From NCBI RefSeq assembly GCF_036227105.1, contig NZ_CP109434.1:4406001-4470000 (forward strand): a stretch of 64,000 nt of DNA, written 5' to 3'. Shown here one piece after another: positions 1-7,172 of this stretch. Positions within the stretch are counted from its first letter, which is position 1, and each line of letters opens with the position of its first letter. Made by a program: the position numbers and the translations under genes. The DNA comes from Amycolatopsis sp. NBC_01488 (GTDB lineage: Bacteria > Actinomycetota > Actinomycetes > Mycobacteriales > Pseudonocardiaceae). The notes below the pieces were generated by a model. The model saw only the letters and a list, made by a program, of their open reading frames with translations, searched no databases and had not been told where the DNA came from.

Positions 1-1533
1 GTCGACGGCCCCGTCCACGAGTTGCCTGACCGTGGTCAGCAGCTCGCTCGCCGGTTCCTCGGCGGTCTTGCCCTTGTTGACCGCGCCCTTCGCCGGTTTG
101 TGCAGGCCCTCGCTGACGGCGTTGCGCACCGCGTTCTCGACGCCGCTGTAGGCCTTCTTGTACAGGTCCTGCGCACTGGCCCAGAAGGACTCGCGCTGAC
201 CTTCGGTCTTCAGCGGCATGATCTTCTTGCCTTGCTTCTCAAGCTCCTCGACGGCCTTGTCCATCCGCGTCTTGAGCACCTCGCCGACCGCCGAACTGAC
301 GGCACCGGCAACGATGTCCCACACCTGCATGACCAACTCGGCCGCGCCCGGCGCCACCAGCAGCGACCCGGACAGGGTGAGGCCGAGGCTGTTGATCAGG
401 ATCTCCAGCGCCGCCTTCTGGTTGGCCTGCAACCTCGCCGACAACAGCGTCGGGTCGTTGTCGAAGCCCTGCAGCACATCGCCGAACGTCTGAGTGAGGC
501 CGAGTTCCTTGCGCTTCTTGTACACGTCGGCTGCGGTGGCCGAGGTGGCGATGATGCTGCTGGCCAAGGACGCCAGCCGGACGAAGAACCCGGAGACGTT
601 CGTCTTCTTCAGCAGCGACCCGGTGAGCCCGATCCCGGTGTCCGCGGCCTTCTTGAGCCCCTCGATGTCCTTGACGTTCGCGCTGGTGCCGAAGACGTAG
701 GCGTTGATCGCCTCGGTGGTCACCTCGACGGTGAGCTTGTTGAGCGCGGACTCGATGGACCGCTGCAGCGTCTCCAGGTTCGGGAAGTACTTGTCGGTCA
801 GCTCGTAGGTGCGGTTGACCAGGGCGCGCCGCTCCTGGTCGCGCCCGTCGCCCTCGCGGGCGTGACGCAGGCCGAACGCGATGTCCTTGGCCAGCTTGTC
901 CAGGTGCGGCAGATAGGCGGCCAGCTGCTTGGAGAGCGCGGTGAGGTCGTTGGTGTCGCCGACGAACTTCAGCCCGCCCGCCTTGACGATGCCCTTGACG
1001 AACTCGTACTGCCGGATGGTCTCGATCTGCTCGATCACCTTCCGCAGGATCTCCCTGCGCGTCGGAATCTCCTTGACCATCTTGTCGAGGCCGTCCTGGA
1101 TGACCTCGACCTTGTCGATCAGCGCCTGCCCGCTGAGGCTGTTGTAGACCTCGATGACCTTCTTCCGCATGAGCAGCTCGGCCTCGGCATCGGGGAGTCG
1201 CTTCAGCTGGTCCTTTTCCAGCTTGGCCATGTCTTCTTCGGACATGTTCAGCTGCTTGCGGCGTACGTCCTTCTGCAGCCGCTCCTTCACGACCGGCACC
1301 AACCGTCCGCGTACCCGGTCCTTGAAGTGCTTGTTGAGCGCGGTGTTCTTGTCCTTAAGGCCGAGCGCCGCGCCCATCAGCTTTTCCAGCGAGTCGAAGT
1401 TCTTGTCAAGGGCGAGGTCCTCCACGGCCGTGCTGAACTTGTCGAGGGCGTGGTCGAGCTGCTGCCGGTCCTTCTCGGCTGCGGTGACCTTGACCTGTCC
1501 CGATCCTTGTGGCCTGTTCTCCGTCGACGTCAC
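1..1533 (-). CDS. Long helical protein of unknown function, eCIS cargo candidate (3' end off window)
   Basis: The minus strand is open for 511 codons from a GTG at 1531-1533 to the left edge, so the C-terminus is missing. An AAAGG lies about 11 bases before the GTG, and the preceding gene ends 46 bp upstream. The product is rich in Lys, Glu and Leu and reads as mostly helical. After about residue 270 come hydrophobic, small-residue stretches (FFVRLASLASSIIATSA; INSLGLTLSGSLLVAPGAAE) that could be amphipathic or membrane-inserting. I recognise no family. The gene forms a two-gene minus-strand unit with the Trp-repeat gene and sits beside the eCIS operon, which is where toxins or cargo are often encoded. 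The cargo role is inference. The overlapping plus-strand frame is an Arg-rich shadow. Confidence 0.75.
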   Translation of the reverse strand, partial: MTSTENRPQGSGQVKVTAAEKDRQQLDHALDKFSTAVEDLALDKNFDSLEKLMGAALGLKDKNTALNKHFKDRVRGRLVPVVKERLQKDVRRKQLNMSEEDMAKLEKDQLKRLPDAEAELLMRKKVIEVYNSLSGQALIDKVEVIQDGLDKMVKEIPTRREILRKVIEQIETIRQYEFVKGIVKAGGLKFVGDTNDLTALSKQLAAYLPHLDKLAKDIAFGLRHAREGDGRDQERRALVNRTYELTDKYFPNLETLQRSIESALNKLTVEVTTEAINAYVFGTSANVKDIEGLKKAADTGIGLTGSLLKKTNVSGFFVRLASLASSIIATSATAADVYKKRKELGLTQTFGDVLQGFDNDPTLLSARLQANQKAALEILINSLGLTLSGSLLVAPGAAELVMQVWDIVAGAVSSAVGEVLKTRMDKAVEELEKQGKKIMPLKTEGQRESFWASAQDLYKKAYSGVENAVRNAVSEGLHKPAKGAVNKGKTAEEPASELLTTVRQLVDGAVD

Positions 1534-1579
1534 GGCAGTTGCGCCTTTCTTGCTGATAGCGGCTGGGGTTCGGTGGTGC

Positions 1580-2614
1580 TCAGGCTGTGGCGGGGATGAC
1601 GCCCACGGTCTCGACCACGTGCTCGATCTCCTCGTCGTCCAGGTCCATGACCGCGTCCAGTGCCGGGCTCGCGGCAATGCTGTCCGCGGCCTCGGTCAGC
1701 ACGCGCTGCACGACCTCCTGGATCTGCGGGTAGTCCGCGATGATCCGGTCGATATCGGCGTCGGTCAGCTCGGCTTCCTCGTCGAACAGCTCATCGGGCA
1801 GGTCCTCGGTTGACGGCGGCGGCGGCAGTTCGATCTCGACGTTGTCCAGGACGCTCACCATGACCGGCGCCTCGGCCGGTTCGCTCGATGCGGCCGTGGG
1901 CGCCATCGGCTCGGCGGCCGGTGCCGCTGCCGCCGGGGCCGCCGCCTGCGCGACCATGGTGTTCTGGTCGACCCAGGTGTCGTCGCGGCGGTTGGAGCGG
2001 GCGAACTTCCAGGTGCTGCCGTCCAAGCGGCGCCACCAGCCGGCGTAGGCGCGCCACGCCGGGTCGGGGTCGGCGGCGAGTTCGGTCGCGTCGGCGTACA
2101 CCGTAGGCTGCGCGGTTTCGGCCTGGGGCTGCGCCGGCTGTGCCGGTGCCTGCCCCGCCTGCGCGACCATCGTGTTCTGGTCGACCCAGGTGTCGTCGCG
2201 GCGGTTGGAGCGGGCGAACTTCCAGGTGCTGCCGTCCAAGCGGCGCCACCAGCCGGCATAGGCCTGCCACGCCGGGTCGGCGTCGCCGGCCAGATCGGTC
2301 GCGTCGGCGTAGACGCCGGTGTCCTTCGCGGTCTCCTGGGTGGCTGCGGTCGGACCGGCCCCGTCACCCGACGCGACCCCGCTGAACAGCCGGGTCAGCT
2401 CGGCGAGCTTCTCGTCCGGGGTCGCCAGGTCCAGCGCCTGGTCCACCTTGTCCCTGCCGCCGGAGTCCATCCGCTGGTAGGTGCGGTAAAGCAGGTCGCC
2501 TTCGTCGGACCGCCACGAGTCGGTGCCGAACGCCGCGGTCAGCGTCTGGACGGCTCCGCTCTCGTCGGCCAGCCAGCCGATGTCGTCCCAGAAGTCTTCC
2601 TGGTCGTTGTACAT
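1580..2614 (-). CDS. Acidic protein with two near-identical Trp-rich 71-residue modules, unknown function
   Basis: About 344 residues. I start at the ATG at 2612-2614 (MYNDQEDFWDDIGW), with GGGG about 9 bases upstream; the frame stays open further upstream but that part is low-complexity Arg/Cys sequence. Layout: acidic N-terminal segment of about 95 residues; two modules sharing an identical block (AGWWRRLDGSTWKFARSNRR...DDTWVDQNTMVAQ) separated by Ala/Pro/Gln linkers; a Pro-rich stretch (ELPPPPSTEDLP); an acidic helical tail. The Trp and Arg content of the modules suggests a small binding fold, but I cannot name it. Stop and next start are 46 bp apart, so it is probably cotranscribed with the helical protein downstream. 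An adaptor, immunity or cargo-loading role for the eCIS is possible but unproven. Confidence 0.75.
   Translation of the reverse strand: MYNDQEDFWDDIGWLADESGAVQTLTAAFGTDSWRSDEGDLLYRTYQRMDSGGRDKVDQALDLATPDEKLAELTRLFSGVASGDGAGPTAATQETAKDTGVYADATDLAGDADPAWQAYAGWWRRLDGSTWKFARSNRRDDTWVDQNTMVAQAGQAPAQPAQPQAETAQPTVYADATELAADPDPAWRAYAGWWRRLDGSTWKFARSNRRDDTWVDQNTMVAQAAAPAAAAPAAEPMAPTAASSEPAEAPVMVSVLDNVEIELPPPPSTEDLPDELFDEEAELTDADIDRIIADYPQIQEVVQRVLTEAADSIAASPALDAVMDLDDEEIEHVVETVGVIPATA
1944..2314 (-). repeat. Two direct copies of a ~158-bp coding repeat, period 213 bp
   Basis: Copies at about 1944-2101 and 2157-2314 are nearly identical in DNA, and the period of 213 bp equals 71 codons. Differences concentrate at the ends of the copies, while the Trp-rich core is identical. 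This is a recent in-frame internal duplication. Confidence 0.85.
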
Positions 2615-2912
2615 GGTGCAATACCCCAATTCTTCAGCCAGCCCGCAAGCACGACTGATGCTCGTCAGGTGTGAAATGGCCGGTCGCGGCCGGCAGCTGT
2701 GGGTGCAGGCCCATCGTCGGCCACCACCGCCCCAACCACGACGCCTCGCGGTACAAGAACAAGGGCAACGTCGTACCCGTTCAGGCAAGCCCGGCCACCA
2801 TCACCCGACGGGTGCCTGCCGAGGGCTCCGTGCGGAGTCCACTGTGGACCGCTGTCGCCGGGGGCCGATCTTCTGGGATGCTGGCGGCCTCGACGTTGCA
2901 CGGAGGTGGCCG

Positions 2913-3459
2913 GTGGGTGGGTGGTTCGCGACCTGGGCGCGCTGGCTGCTGGCCAAGGGGCGTCGCATTCTGGTGCTCACCGTGGGTGCGCTGGGTGGTG
3001 CTCGGCGTGATCATCGAAGTGCTCGCCGACCGCTCGTCGAGCTACCAGATCGTCGGCGCGGTCGGCATCGGGGCGCTGCTGTTCCTCGCCCTCGGCGTGC
3101 GGTTGCTGTGGGAGCTGCACAAGGCGCCGGTCAATCAGCGCGGCCGCGGGCAGCTGGCAACCGGGCTGGTGCTGATCGTGCTGGCCGCCGCGGTGGTGGT
3201 GCCGCGGGTGGTGCGCGGGCTGCCGGCACCCGCGGCACCCGCCGCGCCTGCCGCGGTCGCGCGGTCGGCGTTACCCGGCACGACCACGTCGACCAGCCGG
3301 CCCGCACCAGTGCCGACCGGTGTGCCGGTGTCCGGCGACGGGACTGCCCGCAGCACGACCCCGGAAATCCCGCACTGCCGGCCGTCGACGTCAAGGTCGT
3401 CTATTGGTGCAAGGGCGGCGTGCGCGCCCGCGACGGCCGGCCAGCCGCCCGCCTGTTGA
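2913..3459 (+). pseudogene. Small multi-pass membrane protein gene with an apparent frameshift
   Basis: A GTG at 2913 has a good GGAGG at 2902-2906 and opens a frame reading VGGWFATWARWLLAKG, then a hydrophobic stretch. Near 2990-3000 the plausible frame changes by one base and continues as VLGVIIEVLA, then two clear membrane segments (VGAVGIGALLFLALGVRLLW and LATGLVLIVLAAAVVVP) and an Ala/Pro/Thr-rich tail ending at 3459. Read together this is a three-helix membrane protein. The frame change is either a real single-base lesion or a sequence error. Function unknown; no family recognised. Confidence 0.4.
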
Positions 3460-3477
3460 CGTTGCCCATGTTTTGTG

Positions 3478-3517
3478 TGCCCACGGCAGGATTCGAACCT
3501 GCGACACCTGCCTCCGG
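3478..3517 (-). other. 3' half of a tRNA-Arg(CCG) gene, possible attachment-site remnant
   Basis: Read on the minus strand the segment gives the anticodon CCG, the 3' side of the anticodon stem (GGCAG), a perfect T-arm (GCAGG-TTCGAAT-CCTGC) and the acceptor 3' strand CGTGGGC plus discriminator A. From memory this matches the 3' half of actinobacterial tRNA-Arg(CCG). The 5' half is absent: no GCCCACG acceptor strand or D-arm lies upstream, so this is not a functional tRNA. A copy running from the anticodon to the 3' end is the typical scar of an element that integrates at tRNA 3' ends. Confidence 0.75.
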
Positions 3518-3542
3518 CAGGGTGGTCGGCAGCGGTACCTGA

Positions 3543-3770
3543 CTCGGTCGGCTTCCCCATGAGATCTCACTCGCGGTCGCAGCGCTGCGCAACGCGATCG
3601 CACTCCGTAGCCCGCTGGCCGTCATCGATCACTCCGACAGGGCCCAGCCGGAGCCGTTGGCGGACCTGCTGGCCGATCTCGAGGACGACCCCGACCTGGA
3701 GCCGGAGACCGCCGAGGCGATCGAGCAGCGGCTGGCCGCCGGCGCCCGGTGGTCGGCTCGGTCCGCGAAG
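3543..3770 (+). pseudogene. Orphan coding fragment next to the tRNA scar
   Basis: Directly beyond the tRNA fragment one frame reads LGRLPHEISLAVAALRNAIA and then an acidic helical stretch (LADLLADLEDDPDLEPETAE) with good codon use, before decaying into low-complexity sequence. It has no start codon with a ribosome site and a stop lies immediately upstream at 3540-3542. It looks like a piece of a gene cut by recombination near the tRNA remnant. Family not recognised. From about 3770 to 4030 I see no gene, only the leader of the eCIS operon. Confidence 0.3.
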
Positions 3771-4030
3771 GGCCGGGTGCGGGCGCCGGCGAGGGTGAGG
3801 CCGTACTTGGCGAACACCGCGGGTTTGTCGGACGCGGCGTCCACTTCTGCGGGGCAGGAACGAGGACACGGCGTTTCTCGTCCAGGCACGCGGTCCGGGC
3901 AACGGGCGCTGCCCGGAGGTTCCTTCCCGTCCGGGCAGCGGGGTGCACGATGGATGGGCCGCCGGCTTCTGCACGGCAGCGGGGGCGCCCAGCCACAGTG
4001 GACGCCATCGAAACCCCTCGGGAGGCCGCG

Positions 4031-5575
4031 ATGCCCAACTACCTGTCGCCTGGCGTCTACACCGAAGAGGTGTCCTCCGGCTCGAAGCCGATCGAGGGCG
4101 TGGGCACCGCGGTCGCCGGGTTCGTCGGGTTCGCCGAGCGGGGACCGGTCGACGAGCCGGTGCTGGTCACCAACTGGACGCAGTTCACCCAGACGTTCGG
4201 CGGCTTCGTCGACGGCGGTTACCTCGCGCACTCAGTGTATGGCTTCTTCCTGAACGGAGGCGGCGCGGCCTACGTGGTCCGCATCGGCGGGGACGGCGAC
4301 GCCTCGGCGGAGGGCAACGGACAGCCGCGGCTGGAGGCCGGGCGCTCCGCCGCCGCAGAGCTCGCCGGCACCGGTGGGCGGCCGTTGATCGTGCGGGCCC
4401 GTGAGCCCGGGCCGGCCGGCAACAAGGTGGTCGTCGACGTGCAGGACGCCTCCGAGCCGGGGGAGGACACCTTCAAGCTCGTGGTGCGCGCGCACGGGGT
4501 GGAGGAGGTCTACGACAACGTCACCGTGCGGCGCGGGCCGGCCAACGTGGCCACCGCCGTCCGCCAGTCCCAGTTGATCACCATCGAGGAGACGAAGGGG
4601 GGTGCGCTGGCGGTGCCGGCGAAGGGCGCCGCGGTGACGCTCAGCGGCGGCGAGGCGGCCGAGCCAATGCGCGTCGGCCCCAACGACTACGTGGGCGACG
4701 CCGGGGACCGCACCGGATTCGCCGGACTCGAGGCGATCGACGACATCACCATGCTGTGCGTGCCCGACCTGATGAGCGCCTACCAGCGCGGCATCCTCGA
4801 CGCCGAAGGGGTCAAGGCGGTGCAGCTGGCCATGATCGCGCACTGCGAGCTGATGTCGGACCGGGTGGCCATCCTGGACCCGCTGCCGGACCTGAAGCCG
4901 CAGCGGCTCAAGGACTGGCGGATGAACGAAGCCGGCTACGACTCCAAGTACGCCACGCTGTACTGGCCGTGGCTGACCATCATGGGGCACGACGGACGGC
5001 CGATGGCGGTGCCGCCGTGCGGGCACGTGGCCGGTGTGTGGGCCCGCAACGACGACACCCGGGGGGTGCACAAGGCCCCCGCCAACGAGGTGCTGCGCGG
5101 GGTGATCGACCTGCCGTCCGGGCTGACCCGCCGGGAGCACGACACGCTGAACCCGGTCGGTGTCAACTGCATCCGGTCGTTCCCGGGCCAGGGCATCCGG
5201 ATCTGGGGCGCGCGCACGCTGTCCAGCGATCCGGAATGGCGGTACCTGAATGTGCGGCGGTTGTTCAACTACGTCGAGAAGTCGATTCTCAGCGGCACGA
5301 ACTGGGTGGTCTTCGAACCGAACGACCAATACCTGTGGAGTGCGGTCAACCGGACGATCAACATGTTCCTGCGCCGGGTGTGGCGCAGCGGCGCGCTGTT
5401 CGGCGACACTCCCGAGCAGGCGTTCTATGTCAAGTGCGACGCGGAGAACAACCCGCCGGAGAACCGGGACGCCGGCGTGCTCACCGTGGACATCGGCATC
5501 GCTCCGGTGAAACCGGCCGAGTTCGTGGTGTTCCGGCTGTCCCAGTATTCCGAGGGCACCGCGCTGCAGGAGTGA
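4031..5575 (+). CDS. eCIS contractile tail sheath protein
   Basis: 514 residues. The ATG at 4031 follows GGGAGG, and the N-terminus MPNYLSPGVYTEEVSSGSKP with VAGFVGFAERGPVDEPVLV and FTQTFGGF is diagnostic of phage and eCIS sheath proteins. The C-terminal part (WRYLNVRRLFNYVEKSI, NDQYLWSAVNRTI) is the conserved sheath core that packs on the tube, and its length is normal for a single-sheath eCIS. It is the first gene of the plus-strand structural operon and would form the outer contractile cylinder. Clusters of the Afp/Pvc type carry several sheath genes, whereas only one is seen here. The much longer open frame upstream of 4031 is not supported. Confidence 0.95.
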   Translation: MPNYLSPGVYTEEVSSGSKPIEGVGTAVAGFVGFAERGPVDEPVLVTNWTQFTQTFGGFVDGGYLAHSVYGFFLNGGGAAYVVRIGGDGDASAEGNGQPRLEAGRSAAAELAGTGGRPLIVRAREPGPAGNKVVVDVQDASEPGEDTFKLVVRAHGVEEVYDNVTVRRGPANVATAVRQSQLITIEETKGGALAVPAKGAAVTLSGGEAAEPMRVGPNDYVGDAGDRTGFAGLEAIDDITMLCVPDLMSAYQRGILDAEGVKAVQLAMIAHCELMSDRVAILDPLPDLKPQRLKDWRMNEAGYDSKYATLYWPWLTIMGHDGRPMAVPPCGHVAGVWARNDDTRGVHKAPANEVLRGVIDLPSGLTRREHDTLNPVGVNCIRSFPGQGIRIWGARTLSSDPEWRYLNVRRLFNYVEKSILSGTNWVVFEPNDQYLWSAVNRTINMFLRRVWRSGALFGDTPEQAFYVKCDAENNPPENRDAGVLTVDIGIAPVKPAEFVVFRLSQYSEGTALQE

Positions 5576-5585
5576 AGGCTGTGCG

Positions 5586-6023
5586 ATGGCAGAGCAGTAC
5601 GTCAGTGCCGCGCGGTTCGTGATCACCTGCGAAGGCTGGGCGGTCGGGCTGGGATTCTCCGAGATGTCGGGGTTCAACTCGACCGTCGAGCATCAGGAGT
5701 ATTCCTACAACGGCAGGATCGGAAACGTCCACACCAAACAGTTCGGTCGGCCGAAACCGCCGTCCGTCACATTGAAAAGAGCGTTGGACGCGGCTGGGTT
5801 CGGCCAGCTGTTCGCATGGCACGCACTGGCCAGAGCGAACAGTCCACTGGCGAAGGTGCCGGCCACCTTCACCATCATGGACGCCGCCGGCACGGTCACC
5901 GCCAACGTGCTCCTGGAAAACGCCTGGTGCGCGAAGTTGGAGCTTGATCCGGCGACCGCCGGCTCGTCCAACGTGGTGATGATGAAGACGACGATCGAAT
6001 GCGATGCGGTCTTGCTGATTTGA
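5586..6023 (+). CDS. eCIS inner tube protein 1 (gp19-like)
   Basis: 145 residues, starting 10 bp after the sheath gene with GAAGG before the ATG. It has the signature of the gp19-like tube family (PF06841 type): VSAARFVITCEGWAVGLGFS, the central EYSYNGR segment, TKQFGRPKPPSVTLKRALD and an ATIECDAVLLI-like C-terminal strand. It should stack as hexameric rings inside the sheath. It is clearly related to the next gene, so the cluster has two tube subunits in tandem. Confidence 0.93.
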   Translation: MAEQYVSAARFVITCEGWAVGLGFSEMSGFNSTVEHQEYSYNGRIGNVHTKQFGRPKPPSVTLKRALDAAGFGQLFAWHALARANSPLAKVPATFTIMDAAGTVTANVLLENAWCAKLELDPATAGSSNVVMMKTTIECDAVLLI

Positions 6024-6048
6024 GCGCCGCTGAAAGGATGGGTTTCCC

Positions 6049-6516
6049 ATGACGTCCGCGACCACCCAGGCGCAGGTGATCTCCGCCGCCAGGTTCTACC
6101 TGAGCTTCACCAATCTCGGCACGATCGCGTTCTCCGAATTGCAGGGCATCACGTCGAAGGTGGGCTCACAGGAGTACATCTACAATGACGACAAGGGCAA
6201 CACCGTCCACACCAAGCAGTTCGGCAAGACCGAGCCGCCGACGGTCACCCTCAAGCGCGGTCTGGACGCGGCCGGCAACGCCAAGCTGATGGCCTGGCAC
6301 GCGCTGGCGCGCAGCGGCGATTCCACCGCCCGCGGTGACGGCACACTGACCATCATGGACGCCCAGGGGAAGGGACAGATCGTTTACACCCTGCACCACG
6401 CCTGGTGCTCGGAACTCGTGGTCAGCGGCATGAAGGCCGGTGACTCGGCAGTGGCCACCATCGAGTGCAAGGTCACTTGCGAGAGCATCGCGGTCAACCC
6501 GCCGGCCACCAGCTGA
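6049..6516 (+). CDS. eCIS inner tube protein 2 (gp19-like)
   Basis: 155 residues, AAAGGA upstream of the ATG at 6049. It is a paralogue of the preceding gene: ISAARFYLSFTNLGTIAFSE, EYIYNDDKGN, TKQFGKTEPPTVTLKRGLD, ATIECKVTCESIAV. One paralogue may form the bulk of the tube and the other a baseplate-proximal ring; the sequence does not say which. Confidence 0.93.
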   Translation: MTSATTQAQVISAARFYLSFTNLGTIAFSELQGITSKVGSQEYIYNDDKGNTVHTKQFGKTEPPTVTLKRGLDAAGNAKLMAWHALARSGDSTARGDGTLTIMDAQGKGQIVYTLHHAWCSELVVSGMKAGDSAVATIECKVTCESIAVNPPATS

Positions 6517-6551
6517 TCGCTCGGCTCCTCAACGGAAGGGTTGCCACGCCG

Positions 6552-6980
6552 ATGTTTCCCGTCGATACCTCGTTTGCCACGACACCGGAGCCGATGACCA
6601 CCGGCGCCGGTCTGCGTACCGAGTTCCCGTTCGTGCTGCCCCGCGGCTTCGTCGACGAGCACGGTCGCGTGCACCGCGAGGGTGCCATGCGGCTGTCCAC
6701 GGCACGGGACGAGATCAGCACGCAGATCGATCCGCGGGTACGGCAGAACCCCGCGTACCTGACGGTCCTGCTGCTGGAACGCACGATGGTCCGGCTGGGC
6801 AGTCTGCCGGTGGTGGATGCTCTGGTGATCGAGGGGTTGTTCTCCTCGGATCTGGCTTTCCTTCAGGACCTGTACCGGCGGATCAACCAGGAAGGTCACA
6901 CCGAGGCCGAGGTCGCCTGCCCGGCCTGCGGCCACGAGTTCGCGGTGGACATCGCCGGTGATGGCCTGGGGGAATCCTGA
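6552..6980 (+). CDS. eCIS small assembly protein with a C-terminal CxxC motif
   Basis: 142 residues from the ATG at 6552. A helical core (LLLERTMVRLGSLPVVDALV, LFSSDLAFLQDLYRRIN) is followed by CPACGHEF, a CxxC knuckle that may bind zinc in a dimer or with other ligands. Proteins of this kind lie between the tube genes and the DUF4157 gene in actinobacterial eCIS clusters, where they resemble tail assembly chaperones. The TGA overlaps the proposed start of the next small gene, so the two are probably translationally coupled. Confidence 0.8.
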   Translation: MFPVDTSFATTPEPMTTGAGLRTEFPFVLPRGFVDEHGRVHREGAMRLSTARDEISTQIDPRVRQNPAYLTVLLLERTMVRLGSLPVVDALVIEGLFSSDLAFLQDLYRRINQEGHTEAEVACPACGHEFAVDIAGDGLGES

Positions 6981-7162
6981 CGTACGGGCTCCCCCGGCTG
7001 TGGGAGGAGATCACGTACCTCGCTTACTACCTGCACTGGTCGTTCGGTGAGCTGGCCGACCTCGACCACCACTCCCGCACCCGGGTGATCACCGAAGTTG
7101 GCCGGGTCAACGAGCAGCTCAACGCCGGTGACAGCCCGCCGGCCAGATCCGACCCAACCTAG
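6977..7162 (+). CDS. Small DUF6760-type eCIS protein, apparent CTG start
   Basis: About 61 residues, too short for routine ORF calling. The frame reads TYGLPRLWEEITYLAYYLHW, then SFGELADLDHHSRTRVITEV and GRVNEQLNAG, ending at the TAG 7160-7162. Small proteins with this W-E-x(4)-Y...HW...L-x-H pattern (DUF6760, recalled from family knowledge) sit at exactly this place in eCIS operons. No ATG, GTG or TTG lies in frame at the beginning. The only candidate is the CTG at 6977, preceded by GGGGGA and overlapping the upstream TGA as CTGA, which suggests coupled initiation. Function unknown. Confidence 0.65.
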   Translation: MTYGLPRLWEEITYLAYYLHWSFGELADLDHHSRTRVITEVGRVNEQLNAGDSPPARSDPT

Positions 7163-7172
7163 TGGAGGCGCG

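Noticed and set aside
22..1599. 525-residue plus-strand open frame
   Set aside because: Arg/Leu/Val-rich without a ribosome site and fully antisense to a frame with natural actinobacterial composition; a GC-driven shadow.
3478..3560. Functional tRNA gene
   Set aside because: Only the T-arm, 3' anticodon stem and 3' acceptor strand exist; the sequence where the D-arm and 5' acceptor should be does not pair.
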